A stretch of DNA of 64,000 nucleotides from Prolixibacteraceae bacterium (GTDB lineage Bacteria; Bacteroidota; Bacteroidia; Bacteroidales; Prolixibacteraceae), in the NCBI GenBank assembly GCA_019459485.1, contig JAIBEZ010000024.1:1-64000 (forward strand). Reading direction: 5' to 3'. Position numbers and translations under genes: made by a program. Under the pieces are notes generated by a model. It did no database searches. It was not told the DNA's origin and saw only the letters and a list, made by a program, of their open reading frames with translations. This document shows, one piece after another, positions 1 through 8,349 of this stretch. The stretch's first letter is position 1. Each line of letters begins with the position of its first letter.

Positions 1-61
1 GCAAACATTCAACCCTAACTCCCCAATCTTTTCACTGAACTCGCTTTTCGTTTAGCGGCTG

Positions 62-92
62 CAAAGGTAATCGCCTTTTCTTAATTTCCAAA
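62..92 (-). promoter_or_regulatory. Promoter P2, probably of an rRNA operon beyond the left edge
   Basis: Read on the minus strand there is TTTG, a 19-nt spacer and TACCTTTG, an exact match to the Bacteroidota housekeeping promoter (TTTG-N19-TAnnTTTG). It is followed by GCAGCCGCTAAACG and a GCGAGTTCAGTGAAAAGATT leader, the kind of sequence seen ahead of 16S rRNA genes in this phylum. The rRNA assignment is inference, because the transcribed gene lies outside the window. Confidence 0.65.
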
Positions 93-198
93 CAACTTCT
101 GAAATTATTCCAAAAATTATTCCTAACCGATTACCATACAACAACTTAATGAACTCCAGCCTCGCTTCCTGCATCGCTGCTTCCCCGTTTGGCGGTTG

Positions 199-229
199 CA
201 AAGATAGACCCCTTTTTTTCATTTCCAAA
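199..229 (-). promoter_or_regulatory. Promoter P1, upstream member of the tandem pair
   Basis: The minus strand reads TTTG, a 19-nt spacer and TATCTTTG, followed by GCAACCGCCAAACG. The elements and spacing are the same as in the promoter at 62-92, and the two lie 137 bp apart. Tandem perfect promoters with a shared start-site context suggest a very strongly expressed stable-RNA operon reading left out of the window. Nothing else recognisable is seen between 230 and 484. Confidence 0.6.
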
Positions 230-484
230 CCCTTCCTCAACTCTTTTTTAAACTATTGGGAAAACATTTAATCCCTTTATTGGATATCAACAGGTTACAA
301 AAAAACAAAATTGCAGGATAGTCAAGGATTAGAAACGAAACAAGTCAAATCAAGTTAAAAAACGGAGACCAGGGGTACGAAAAAATAGAAAATAAAGAGC
401 TATGAAGAGCAACCGAACACTGCATCGACTCAACATGTGGGCACAAAAAACGGAAAAACCAGACAAAATACATCCTTCCAATAA

Positions 485-515
485 ACAAAAAAAAGCCAAT
501 CTATCGACCGGCTTT
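485..515 (-). terminator. Terminator of the etfBA-acyl-CoA dehydrogenase operon
   Basis: On the minus strand a hairpin AAAGCC/GGCTTT with a 12-nt loop is followed directly by a run of T. It begins about 25 bp after the stop codon of the acyl-CoA dehydrogenase gene. Confidence 0.7.
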
Positions 516-540
516 CTCATGTATAATTGATTTAAACTTC

Positions 541-2253
541 TTATTGCATCTCTATCTTATACGCCGCCAAATCTTCAATCACCGAACTGCGGACAAACTC
601 GGCATGGCCTTTTACCAACGATTTGGTCAGTTTAATGAAGACTTTGGCCGATTTGGTGAATGAAGCATCGCGGTTGCTATCAATGACCAACAGATAGCTC
701 ATAATGATAAATCCGGCCATTTCGACTAAGCGACGGGCGTGGAAATCAATGAATTCATTGTCGTTGCTATCGACTACCTTGGCTACTGCCTGCTCGTAAT
801 CATCGGTAAGGATGATGAGCGTGCGGCGCATGAATTCGAGTTCAGGAGTAATTTTCTGTGACTCGTATTCGCGAATCTGGGCCAGATAACCTCCGGTAGT
901 TACCCCGCGGATTGCAGCAACGACCTGCAACTGGGTTGTTCCTTCGTAGATTGAAGTAATACGGGCATCGCGATAGATCCGTTCAACCGGATAATCTTTC
1001 ATGAAACCAGATCCACCGTGAATCTGAACAGCATCGTAAGCCAACTGATTACAAAATTCGCTTGCTAAACCTTTACCAAGTGGTGTAAAGAGGTCAGCTA
1101 ACTTCTGGTATTTCTTCATTTCAGCCTTTTCGTCCTTGTCTAAAGCACGTTCTTCCGAAATGTGGGCGTATGTTTTATACATATCGACAAAACGGGCTGT
1201 TTCGTACAATAAAGTACGTGAAGCATCCAGTTTAGCTTTCATCGTTGTGATCATTTCGTAAACAGCAGGGAACTTGATGATGGCTTTTCCGAACTGCATA
1301 CGTTCTTTGGCATAGGCCAAAGCTTCGCGGTAAGCTGATTCGGAAACACCAACCGACTGTGCATGAATACCCAAACGGGCGCCATTCATCAAAGCCATTA
1401 CATATTTAATCAAGCCTAATTTGCGATCGCCCACCAATTCGCCCGGAGCATCTTTAAATACGAGCTCGCAGGTTGGTGAACCGATGATACCCATTTTGTG
1501 CTCGATGCGGCGAACAGTTACGCCACCACTTTGTTTGTCGTAGATAAACATCGACAGACCGCGACCGTCTTTTGTTCCGGCTTCAGAGCGAGCCAGTACC
1601 AGTGCAATATCGCCATCGCCATTGGTAATGAAGCGTTTTACACCGTTTAACAACCAGGTACCTTTCTTTTCGTCCCAGGTAGCTTTCAACTGAACAGCCT
1701 GCAAGTCGGAACCTGCATCAGGCTCAGTTAAGTCCATCGCCATGGTTTCTCCGGCACAAACACGTTTCAGGTATTTCTCTTTTTGTGCTTCAGAAGCAAA
1801 TTCGTTGATGGTTTCAGCACAATCCTGAAGTCCCCAAATATTTACAAACCCTGCATCGGCACGCGAAACAATATCCGCAGCCATAATATAAGGAACAATC
1901 GGGAAGTTCAGCCCATCGTATTTGCGTGGCAACGACATACCCATCAAGCCGGCTTTCCGGAGTGCATTGATGTTTATTTCAGTACCGCTGGCATAAATCA
2001 CATGTCCGTCAACAACGCTCGGACCTTCAGCATCGATGCCCTCGGCGTTCGGAGATACAATATCGCCGCAGATTTCACCCACTACTTCAAGCACTTTGTC
2101 GAAACTGTCCTGTGCATCTTCGTAATCCATGGGTGCAAAATCGAATTTCTTCTGTTCTTCGAAATTCCGTTCTTTCAGCCGAACAATTTTCTCCATCAGC
2201 GGATGGGTCAAATGGAATTTCAGGTCTTTATTGTCTGTATAAAAATTAGCCAT
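541..2253 (-). CDS. Acyl-CoA dehydrogenase with C-terminal extension
   Basis: This is a flavin-dependent acyl-CoA dehydrogenase that would oxidise a fatty or branched acyl-CoA to the enoyl-CoA and pass electrons to the electron transfer flavoprotein encoded just upstream. Visible motifs are EPDAGSD (residues 177-183), the QIHGGSGF flavin-contact segment (410-417) and IYEGT (435-439), whose Glu437 is at the usual catalytic-base position. At 570 residues it is longer than the ~380-residue classical enzymes. The extra ~115 residues after 450 match the C-terminal domain of the larger ACAD subgroup. It is the last gene of etfB-etfA-acd, with 25 bp to etfA and a terminator after it. Substrate specificity cannot be read from the sequence. 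Confidence 0.93.
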   Translation of the reverse strand: MANFYTDNKDLKFHLTHPLMEKIVRLKERNFEEQKKFDFAPMDYEDAQDSFDKVLEVVGEICGDIVSPNAEGIDAEGPSVVDGHVIYASGTEININALRKAGLMGMSLPRKYDGLNFPIVPYIMAADIVSRADAGFVNIWGLQDCAETINEFASEAQKEKYLKRVCAGETMAMDLTEPDAGSDLQAVQLKATWDEKKGTWLLNGVKRFITNGDGDIALVLARSEAGTKDGRGLSMFIYDKQSGGVTVRRIEHKMGIIGSPTCELVFKDAPGELVGDRKLGLIKYVMALMNGARLGIHAQSVGVSESAYREALAYAKERMQFGKAIIKFPAVYEMITTMKAKLDASRTLLYETARFVDMYKTYAHISEERALDKDEKAEMKKYQKLADLFTPLGKGLASEFCNQLAYDAVQIHGGSGFMKDYPVERIYRDARITSIYEGTTQLQVVAAIRGVTTGGYLAQIREYESQKITPELEFMRRTLIILTDDYEQAVAKVVDSNDNEFIDFHARRLVEMAGFIIMSYLLVIDSNRDASFTKSAKVFIKLTKSLVKGHAEFVRSSVIEDLAAYKIEMQ

Positions 2254-2278
2254 TTTATTTATTTTTTCGGTTGAAAGA

Positions 2279-3298
2279 CTACTTGGTATTCGCTTTATAG
2301 AATTTGATCATCTTTGGAAGGATCTCAGCTACATCGCCAGTGATCACATAATCAGCGATTGAGTTGATCGGAGCTTCAGGATCGGTATTGATGGCAATGA
2401 TCTGAGCCGACTCTTCCATACCCGCGCGGTGCTGAATTTGTCCGGAGATGCCGCAAGCGATATACAATTTCGGACGAACAGTAGTTCCGGTTTGGCCGAT
2501 CTGGCGATCGTGACTCACATAGCCAGAATCTACAGCAGCGCGTGAAGCGCCCACTTCGCCACCCAATACTTCAGCCAATTCGAAAAGCAGGTTGAAATTC
2601 TCTTTCGATCCCACACCATAACCTCCGGCAACAATAATTCCGGCGCCTTTGATGTTTACTTTGCTTTTTTCCATGTGACGTTCGATCATTTCCACCACGA
2701 AATCAAGATCGGTGGTGTATTTCGAAACGTCGAGTTTATTGATTTTTCCTTTGTATGCCGGATCCAAAATTTCCTTTTTCATCACACCCTCGCGAACGGT
2801 AGCCATCTGTGGGCGACAGTCAGGATTAATAATGGTAGCAATGATGTTACCTCCAAAAGCCGGGCGAATCTGGTAAAGCAGATTTTCATACACTTTATCA
2901 GCCTTTTTGTCTTCATGATCGCCGATAACGAGTGAAGTACAGTCGGCTGTTAAACCGCTGTGCAAAGCCGAAGAAACGCGCGGACCTAAATCGCGGCCTA
3001 CCGAACTGGCACCCATCAGAGCAATCTGTGGTTTTTCTTCCTGAAAAAGTTTCACCACAATTGATGTGTGTGGCAAGGTTGTATATGGCGCCAGGCGTTT
3101 GTCGTCGGCAATGTGTAAAATATCAACGCCATAAGGGAAAATGTCTTTTTCAATTCCATCGAGCTTGTAGCCAATAGCAATTGCTTCGAGCTTAACCTTT
3201 AATTCGGTGGCCAGTGCGCGTCCTTTAGTCAGCAATTCCATGCTAACTTCGGCAACCTGACCGTCTTCTATTTCGATATAAACAAAAACACTATTCAT
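2279..3298 (-). CDS. etfA: Electron transfer flavoprotein alpha subunit
   Basis: EtfA forms a heterodimer with EtfB and carries FAD, accepting electrons from acyl-CoA dehydrogenases. The 339-residue protein has the normal two-domain layout: an N-terminal ETF domain and a C-terminal FAD domain (about 210-335). The FAD domain contains AGGYGVGSKENF, GASRAAVDSGY and the IGQTGTTVRPKLYIACGISG stretch. It lies 20 bp downstream of etfB and 25 bp upstream of the dehydrogenase gene, so the three proteins probably work as one electron-transfer unit. Whether the complex is of the bifurcating type cannot be decided from what I can see. Confidence 0.95.
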   Translation of the reverse strand: MNSVFVYIEIEDGQVAEVSMELLTKGRALATELKVKLEAIAIGYKLDGIEKDIFPYGVDILHIADDKRLAPYTTLPHTSIVVKLFQEEKPQIALMGASSVGRDLGPRVSSALHSGLTADCTSLVIGDHEDKKADKVYENLLYQIRPAFGGNIIATIINPDCRPQMATVREGVMKKEILDPAYKGKINKLDVSKYTTDLDFVVEMIERHMEKSKVNIKGAGIIVAGGYGVGSKENFNLLFELAEVLGGEVGASRAAVDSGYVSHDRQIGQTGTTVRPKLYIACGISGQIQHRAGMEESAQIIAINTDPEAPINSIADYVITGDVAEILPKMIKFYKANTK

Positions 3299-3318
3299 AA
3301 TTAGGGATGTTTTAACAA

Positions 3319-4194
3319 TTATCCGATTGTATGACTTTCAATTAACTCACGCATCAGCTGATCCATATCTTCGTCAGACGAAGTGATCACTTTTGCTCCT
3401 TTCGACTGAAGAACAACGTTATCAACCTTTTTCACCTTGGTAGGCGAACCGGTCAGGCCCAATTCGTTCATGTCAGCTTCAATATTCTGAACGGTCCATT
3501 CCTTGATGGTCAGGTATGGGCGGTCGCTATACAGGTGCAAATAATCGTCGTTTGCTTCCTGCATTTCGGAAATTGTTTTGGCGTGTTTGTATTTCATGAT
3601 CAATTTGGCGTTGCGCGCGCGGCAATCGGGAGCCGAACTGTTCACGGTTACCACCAATGGCATGGGGCATTTCACCACTTCAACACCACGTTCGAGGCGG
3701 CGTTTAACGGTTACCTTGCCTTTTTCGATGGCCTGAATTTCTTCGGCATACGTGATTTGCGGAATTCCCAATTTTTCGGCAACCTGAGGACCAACCTGGG
3801 CAGTATCTCCATCGATAGCCTGACGACCTGCAATGATGATATCGTAATTTCCATGTTTTTTCAGGGTTTGCGCAATGGCGTACGATGTGGCCAATGTGTC
3901 CGATCCGGCAAAAGCGCGGTCAGTTAATAAAATACCATCGTCGGCACCGCGGAACAATCCTTCGCGAATAATTTCGGCAGCGCGGCCTGGTCCCATGGTC
4001 AATAATGTAATGGTTGTTCCCGGAAATTGGTCTTTAATCCGAAGCGCTTGTTCCAGAGCGTTCAAATCTTCAGGATTAAAAATAGCCGGGAGAGCTGCCC
4101 TATTGACAGTTCCATCGGCTTTCATGGCATCTTTGCCAACATTCCGGGTATCCGGAACCTGCTTGGCAAGAACAATAATTTTGTAACCTTTCAT
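3319..4194 (-). CDS. etfB: Electron transfer flavoprotein beta subunit
   Basis: EtfB is the partner of EtfA. The protein is 291 residues with the N-terminal IIVLAKQVPDT start typical of the family and the signature region AGRQAIDGDTAQVGP (about residues 122-136), which contacts the nucleotide. It is the first gene of the operon. Its start codon abuts an 87-nt leader that is nearly identical to the purA leader, so translation or transcription is probably regulated there (see 4195-4281). A match to the phylum's promoter lies further upstream at 4326-4357. Confidence 0.95.
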   Translation of the reverse strand: MKGYKIIVLAKQVPDTRNVGKDAMKADGTVNRAALPAIFNPEDLNALEQALRIKDQFPGTTITLLTMGPGRAAEIIREGLFRGADDGILLTDRAFAGSDTLATSYAIAQTLKKHGNYDIIIAGRQAIDGDTAQVGPQVAEKLGIPQITYAEEIQAIEKGKVTVKRRLERGVEVVKCPMPLVVTVNSSAPDCRARNAKLIMKYKHAKTISEMQEANDDYLHLYSDRPYLTIKEWTVQNIEADMNELGLTGSPTKVKKVDNVVLQSKGAKVITSSDEDMDQLMRELIESHTIG

Positions 4195-4281
4195 GTGTTT
4201 ATAATTTGTTTTTTAATTGCCATATGGAACTCCCAAATAATCATCCTCCTGCGTGAGAAAGATTTTCTCATGGTCGTTTCA
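4195..4281 (-). promoter_or_regulatory. Conserved structured 5' leader of etfB, twin of the purA leader
   Basis: Read on the minus strand from 4281 to the base before the ATG, this 87-nt leader begins TGAAACGA and CCATGAG. It then forms a hairpin TGAGAAA/TTTCTCA, carries CAGGAGGATGA, and ends with a 38-nt segment (minus strand, 4232-4195) that starts GAGTTCCATATGGCAATT. That segment differs from the segment before purA at only 2 of 38 positions. The hairpin is kept in both copies although the bases in the stem differ (AAA/TTT here, GGA/TCC in purA), which is compensatory change. I do not recognise it as a known riboswitch class. Confidence 0.6.
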
Positions 4282-4614
4282 TCAGTAATTATCTGAGTTA
4301 ATTAAGTTCAATTTTTAAAAGTTAGCAAATATAGAAATTCAACCCTAAGAAATCAAGCAACTTTCAGGAGCCACACGGCACGGTTAAAAGTTGAATACCG
4401 CCATAGATGGGCACAACGGCGCAATTGAAGAAGGTTTGTACGCTGAAGCACTGACAGGCAAAGCAATTAAAACAATCAACCTCATTTTTCAAAAAATCCT
4501 TTTTGCAAAATCGGGTTGTTTATTTAAAATGAATTTAAGTAAGGAAGTGCTCCCATACAGAACGAACTACATAAAAAGCTCATTTTTGGAGAAAGCCAGG
4601 ATAGCAATAACAAC
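4282..4614. other. Intergenic region between etfB and the AraC-type gene
   Basis: This holds the etf promoter (4326-4357) and otherwise no supported gene. A 110-codon open frame (4391-4723, plus strand) overlaps the 3' end of the opposite regulator gene. It has no recognisable domain and I regard it as chance or at most a remnant. Confidence 0.5.
4326..4357 (-). promoter_or_regulatory. Promoter of the etfBA operon
   Basis: The minus strand has CTTG, a 20-nt spacer and TATATTTG. The second box matches TAnnTTTG exactly and the first is one base off TTTG. It would give a 5' untranslated region of about 120 nt that includes the whole conserved leader. Confidence 0.5.
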
Positions 4615-5607
4615 CTATACCATTGCCTTTAGCGGTATTTTATTGTATTTATTCCGGTATTCTATTGGTGTTAACCCAGTAACTTTTTTGAATACCGACC
4701 GAAATGCTTTGGTATCGGTGTAACCGACATCGAACATCACTTCATTTATATTTTTGCGGCTGTTTTCAAAGCTTCGCTTGGCCGCTTCAATTTTTACACG
4801 ATGAATATATTCCAGAACCGAATTATTGGTTGCCTGTTTAAACCGACGTTCAAAACTTCTGCGGCCAACAGCAACCCTTTCTGCCAATTCGTCAACCGAA
4901 ATTCTACTTTCAATATTCTCTTCAATGTATTTCTGAGCCTCACGGACCTCCTCGTCAGGATGTTCTTTTTGCCCTTTAAACATGGCAAATGCGGCCTGAC
5001 TGTTCCTATCGATATCTACGGCAAAATACTTGGATGCCAGGATTGCGGTTTCCCGATCCGTATATTTCTCGACCAGATGCAAGAGCAGGCTCCAATACGA
5101 ATTCGCTCCCCCGCTCGAATAAATTCCCTGCTCTTCGGTGATAATACTTCCATCAACCAGCTCTACTTCCGGGAACATCGTCCTGAATTCGTTGGCCGCA
5201 TTCCAGTGCGTTGAACATTTTTTTCCGTTCAACAAACCGGTTGATGCCAACAGAAAGGCTCCAATACAAAGCGAAGCCACTTCTGCACCATGCTGATACT
5301 GCTCAATAATCCACGGAACAAATGGCTTATTTAAACTTAAAGCCGTAGCTATCTCGCCACTAATTGCCGGTATTATTATTAAGTCTGTTTTTTTCACCTC
5401 ATTAAGCAACTTATCAGCATTAACAGTGAACAAATTACCTCCAATTTTTATTTCTTTAGTTAAACCAACTAACTGAATATTAAACAGTGGAGATTTTCCT
5501 GAAGCCAGTAAAAACTGATTTACGGCACTAAACATGTAATTCGGATCGGCTACTGCTTCAATTATGGCCGTTTCGGGAACTAAAATGGATACATTTTTCA
5601 TTGGCAT
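4615..5607 (-). CDS. GlxA-family AraC-type transcriptional regulator
   Basis: The protein has two domains. The N-terminal DJ-1/PfpI-like domain (about 5-190) has a conserved nucleophile-elbow Cys in LCIGAFLLAS. The C-terminal AraC/XylS helix-turn-helix domain (about 225-320) includes VDELAERVAVGRRSFERRFK and DVGYTDTKAFRSVFKKVTG. At 330 residues it is the normal length of the GlxA family. It is transcribed away from the SRPBCC/VOC genes and may control them, but that is inference from position. An alternative start lies two codons in (5601). A TAnnTTTG promoter box lies at 5690-5697. Confidence 0.88.
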   Translation of the reverse strand: MPMKNVSILVPETAIIEAVADPNYMFSAVNQFLLASGKSPLFNIQLVGLTKEIKIGGNLFTVNADKLLNEVKKTDLIIIPAISGEIATALSLNKPFVPWIIEQYQHGAEVASLCIGAFLLASTGLLNGKKCSTHWNAANEFRTMFPEVELVDGSIITEEQGIYSSGGANSYWSLLLHLVEKYTDRETAILASKYFAVDIDRNSQAAFAMFKGQKEHPDEEVREAQKYIEENIESRISVDELAERVAVGRRSFERRFKQATNNSVLEYIHRVKIEAAKRSFENSRKNINEVMFDVGYTDTKAFRSVFKKVTGLTPIEYRNKYNKIPLKAMV

Positions 5608-5689
5608 TCGCTTACTTTTTAAGTGTCAGGCAGAACTCCCCCTTTATCTGTAAAGCGTATCAAGCTACTTTTAAGACACGCTAATCACC

Positions 5690-5697
5690 CAAATATA
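5690..5697 (-). promoter_or_regulatory. -7 box upstream of the GlxA-type regulator
   Basis: The minus strand has TATATTTG, an exact TAnnTTTG match, about 85 bp before the start codon. No good TTTG box sits at 19-nt spacing, so the support is partial. Confidence 0.35.
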
Positions 5698-5767
5698 AGA
5701 ATTAATCATGTCGCAAAACACCCTTTAATTGTCATTTTTACACGCAGCCATTGTTTCCGGTTGTTGG

Positions 5768-5775
5768 TACGTTTG
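5768..5775 (+). promoter_or_regulatory. -7 box upstream of the SRPBCC/VOC genes
   Basis: TACGTTTG is an exact TAnnTTTG match about 100 bp before the first SRPBCC gene. The upstream TTTG box is not evident at 19-nt spacing. With the minus-strand box at 5690-5697 it forms a plausible divergent regulatory region. Confidence 0.35.
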
Positions 5776-5878
5776 TAAAATCAGCTTGCCGGCATTACAC
5801 AAAAGCCCGCTACTGGCATGGGAAAAGCACAAAACCAATTACTGATATCGTTTACATCAAATCATTAAAACAAAGAAA

Positions 5879-6304
5879 ATGGAAACATCAAACAAAACAA
5901 TCATCACTGTGGAAGCTACAGTAAATGCTCCGGTAGAAAAAGTCTGGAAATTCTGGTCAAGTCCGGAACACATTACCAAATGGAACAATGCCTCTGACGA
6001 TTGGCACACGCCTTATTCCGAAAATGACCTGCGGGTTGGTGGTAAATTTACATCCCGAATGGAAGCCAAAGATGGCAGTTTTGGATTCGATTTTTGGGGT
6101 GTTTATGATGTTGTTGTAACAAATGAACGGATTGAATATACCTTAGGCGATGACCGAAAAGTAAAAATCGTGTTCACCGACAAGGGAAATGCCACACAGG
6201 TTATCGAATCGTTTGAAGCAGAAAACGAAAATAGTATTGAAATGCAAAAAGGTGGCTGGCAGGCTATTCTGGATAACTTCAGGAAATATACTGAGGAGAA
6301 TTAA
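5879..6304 (+). CDS. SRPBCC (AHSA1-like) domain protein
   Basis: This 141-residue single-domain protein is of the START/Bet v1-like fold, AHSA1 group. The N-terminal TVEATVNAPVEKVWKFWSSPEHITKWN segment and the C-terminal GGWQAILDNFRKYTE helix are typical. Members bind hydrophobic ligands, and the biological role here is unknown. It is the first gene of a tight run (gaps of 11 and 35 bp, then a 13-bp overlap) that alternates SRPBCC and VOC proteins. It resembles the second SRPBCC protein at 7239 in general form, so the run may have grown by duplication. Confidence 0.88.
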   Translation: METSNKTIITVEATVNAPVEKVWKFWSSPEHITKWNNASDDWHTPYSENDLRVGGKFTSRMEAKDGSFGFDFWGVYDVVVTNERIEYTLGDDRKVKIVFTDKGNATQVIESFEAENENSIEMQKGGWQAILDNFRKYTEEN

Positions 6305-6315
6305 ACCACTAAAAA

Positions 6316-7203
6316 ATGAAAAATCAGATTACACCTTGTTTATGGTTTGACAATCAGGCCGAAACAGCAGCAAAGTTCTACACCTCACTTTTCGAAGATT
6401 CGAAAATCGGACCCATCAGCCGATACGGAAAAGAGGGATTTGAAGTACATGGACAGACCGAAGGAACAGCAATGACCGTCGCGTTCCAAATTGGAGGACA
6501 GTCGTTTACCGCGCTGAACGGCGGACCTTATTTTAAGATTAATCCGTCCATTTCGTTTTACGTGGTATGCGAGACCGAAAAAGAAATCGATTTGCTTTGG
6601 GAGCAGCTTTCAGAAGGAGGAACATTACTGATGCCACTTGAAAAATACGACTGGAGTGAAAAATATGGCTGGTTAAACGACCGCTTCGGACTTTCATGGC
6701 AAATATCACTCGGTAAATTCAGCGATACCGGGCGTAAGTTTTCGCCTGCTTTTCTCTTTATGGGTCCCAAACACACGCTGGCAGAAGAAGCCGTTCACTT
6801 TTACACCTCGGTTTTCCCGGATTCAGGCATAAAAGGAATACTTAAATATGCATCCGGCGAAAACGAACCCGAAGGAACAGTTAAACACGCCCAATTCCAA
6901 CTTCAAAACCAAACCTTCATGATTATGGGTAATTCCATGACTCCTGAATTTGATTTTAACGAAGCTATTTCGTTCCAGGTATCGTGCGACACACAGGATG
7001 AAATTGATTATTACTGGAACAAATTATCGGAAGGAGGTAGCGAAGGACAATGTGGCTGGCTAAAAGATAAATACGGCGTTTCGTGGCAAATTATCCCATC
7101 GATTTTAGACGAGTTAATCAATAATCCGGAAAAAGCAGGCAACGTGACTCGGGCATTTTTACAAATGAAAAAATTCGACATCGCAAAATTATTACAGGCC
7201 TGA
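6316..7203 (+). CDS. VOC family protein with two PhnB-like (3-dmu-9_3-mt) domains
   Basis: A 295-residue protein of the glyoxalase/bleomycin-resistance fold. It is made of two tandem PhnB-like modules, about 1-140 and 150-285. Each starts with a WFDNQAETAAKFYTSLF- or EEAVHFYTSVFPDS-type strand and ends with a GWL.DRFGLSWQI- or GWLKDKYGVSWQI-type strand. The family is often labelled 3-demethylubiquinone methyltransferase-like, but that label does not indicate a catalytic function. It sits 11 bp after the first SRPBCC gene, so the two are probably co-transcribed. Confidence 0.88.
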   Translation: MKNQITPCLWFDNQAETAAKFYTSLFEDSKIGPISRYGKEGFEVHGQTEGTAMTVAFQIGGQSFTALNGGPYFKINPSISFYVVCETEKEIDLLWEQLSEGGTLLMPLEKYDWSEKYGWLNDRFGLSWQISLGKFSDTGRKFSPAFLFMGPKHTLAEEAVHFYTSVFPDSGIKGILKYASGENEPEGTVKHAQFQLQNQTFMIMGNSMTPEFDFNEAISFQVSCDTQDEIDYYWNKLSEGGSEGQCGWLKDKYGVSWQIIPSILDELINNPEKAGNVTRAFLQMKKFDIAKLLQA

Positions 7204-7238
7204 CAAAACATAGTTTAAGCTTAAAAAAACTCAAACGC

Positions 7239-7670
7239 ATGGAAACAATTAAATTGAGTATTCAGATTAATGTGCCCAAAGAAAAAGTCTGGGAAGTACT
7301 GTGGAACGATGACTCTTATAAACAATGGACAGCCGTATTCTGTGAAGGTTCGTGTGCAGTAAGCGACTGGAATGAAGGAAGCAAAATCCGATTTCTCGAT
7401 GCCAACGGCAATGGAATGTTTTCGGTTATTGAGAAAAAAATTCCAAACCAACAAATGTCATTCAAGCACCTTGGAGAAATAAAAGATGGGGTGGAAATTA
7501 GTACCGAATGGGCTGGTGCAACGGAAAACTATTTTTTAGCTGAAAATGAAAATGGTACCGAATTAACTACCGTGATGGATTCGAACGAAGAATTTAAAGA
7601 GTACTTCGAAACTACATTTCCGAAAGCGCTGCAAATAGTGAAGCAACTTTCGGAGAAATGGCCAGCATAA
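7239..7670 (+). CDS. SRPBCC domain protein (second copy)
   Basis: 143 residues, START/Bet v1-like fold: IKLSIQINVPKEKVWEVLWN at the N-terminus and a C-terminal helix ending VKQLSEKWPA. It has the same architecture as the gene at 5879 but is clearly diverged. Its 3' end overlaps the next VOC gene by 13 bp in a different frame, indicating translational coupling. Function unknown. Confidence 0.87.
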   Translation: METIKLSIQINVPKEKVWEVLWNDDSYKQWTAVFCEGSCAVSDWNEGSKIRFLDANGNGMFSVIEKKIPNQQMSFKHLGEIKDGVEISTEWAGATENYFLAENENGTELTTVMDSNEEFKEYFETTFPKALQIVKQLSEKWPA

Positions 7671-8074
7671 GCGCCTACTTAACGTTTAACGGCAACTGTC
7701 GCGAAGCAATGACTTTTTATCAGGCGTGTCTGGGCGGGGAACTTACATTTCAAACGGTGAACGACACGCCTGCTTCAGACCATCTACCAGTGGAAATAAA
7801 AAAACAGGTAATCCACTCCACCCTCATTAATGGAGAACTTGTAATTATGGGCACTGATATGGTTGGCGAAAAAGGGTTAATTAAAGGCAACGCTGTTTCG
7901 TTGATGCTCCTTTGCAACAGCGAAGACGAAACTAAAACCTGCTACGAAAAGCTCTCGCAGGACGGAGAACAGACCCACCCGCCGGAAGTATCATTTTGGG
8001 GCGCATGGTTTGGCGACCTTACCGATAAATATGGCAATCAATGGTTACTTCACTGTTCGGCAAACCACAATTAA
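7658..8074 (+). CDS. VOC family protein, single PhnB-like domain
   Basis: 138 residues. AYLTFNGNCREAMTFYQACLGG at the N-terminus and WGAWFGDLTDKYGNQWLLHC at the C-terminus are the PhnB signature segments. It overlaps the preceding SRPBCC gene and is followed 11 bp later by a small HMA-like gene, so it is in the same presumed operon. The substrate or ligand is unknown. Confidence 0.88.
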   Translation: MASISAYLTFNGNCREAMTFYQACLGGELTFQTVNDTPASDHLPVEIKKQVIHSTLINGELVIMGTDMVGEKGLIKGNAVSLMLLCNSEDETKTCYEKLSQDGEQTHPPEVSFWGAWFGDLTDKYGNQWLLHCSANHN

Positions 8075-8085
8075 TTTTCAGAAGA

Positions 8086-8295
8086 ATGGTTGATGTTTTC
8101 AAAACAAATATTACCGATACAGCTACGGCTGAAAATGTACAACAACAGCTACAACGCAAGTGGCCTAAAGCTGAAATCAATTTCGACCTCGACGATTGCG
8201 ATCACATTCTCCGGATTGATCACCACTGCGATGTTCGTAAGTTTGTAATTAACCGGCTGGCTGATTGGGGATATTACTGCGACGAATTGGAGTAA
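8086..8295 (+). CDS. Small HMA-like (ferredoxin-fold) protein
   Basis: A 69-residue protein starting MVDVFKTNI. I prefer this start over the in-frame ATG at 8041 because the family begins at this motif and the longer form would overlap the preceding gene. The pattern beta-alpha-beta, DLDDCDHILRI, then a short helix and GYYCDELE resembles small heavy-metal-associated-like proteins of Bacteroidota. It lacks the CxxC metal site of true HMA domains but has two Cys and an HHC triplet. Last gene of the SRPBCC/VOC run. Confidence 0.65.
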   Translation: MVDVFKTNITDTATAENVQQQLQRKWPKAEINFDLDDCDHILRIDHHCDVRKFVINRLADWGYYCDELE

Positions 8296-8349
8296 GCGGA
8301 TTTGCCATTTCATCAAATCCGTTCTTCAGTTCAAATTTCGGCGCCCGAT

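Noticed and set aside
52-240. 62-codon open frame on the minus strand
   Set aside because: It overlaps both promoter elements and the leader, so it is promoter DNA.
4391-4723. 110-codon plus-strand frame next to etfB
   Set aside because: It overlaps the 3' end of the regulator gene on the other strand and has no family resemblance; kept only as a possible remnant.
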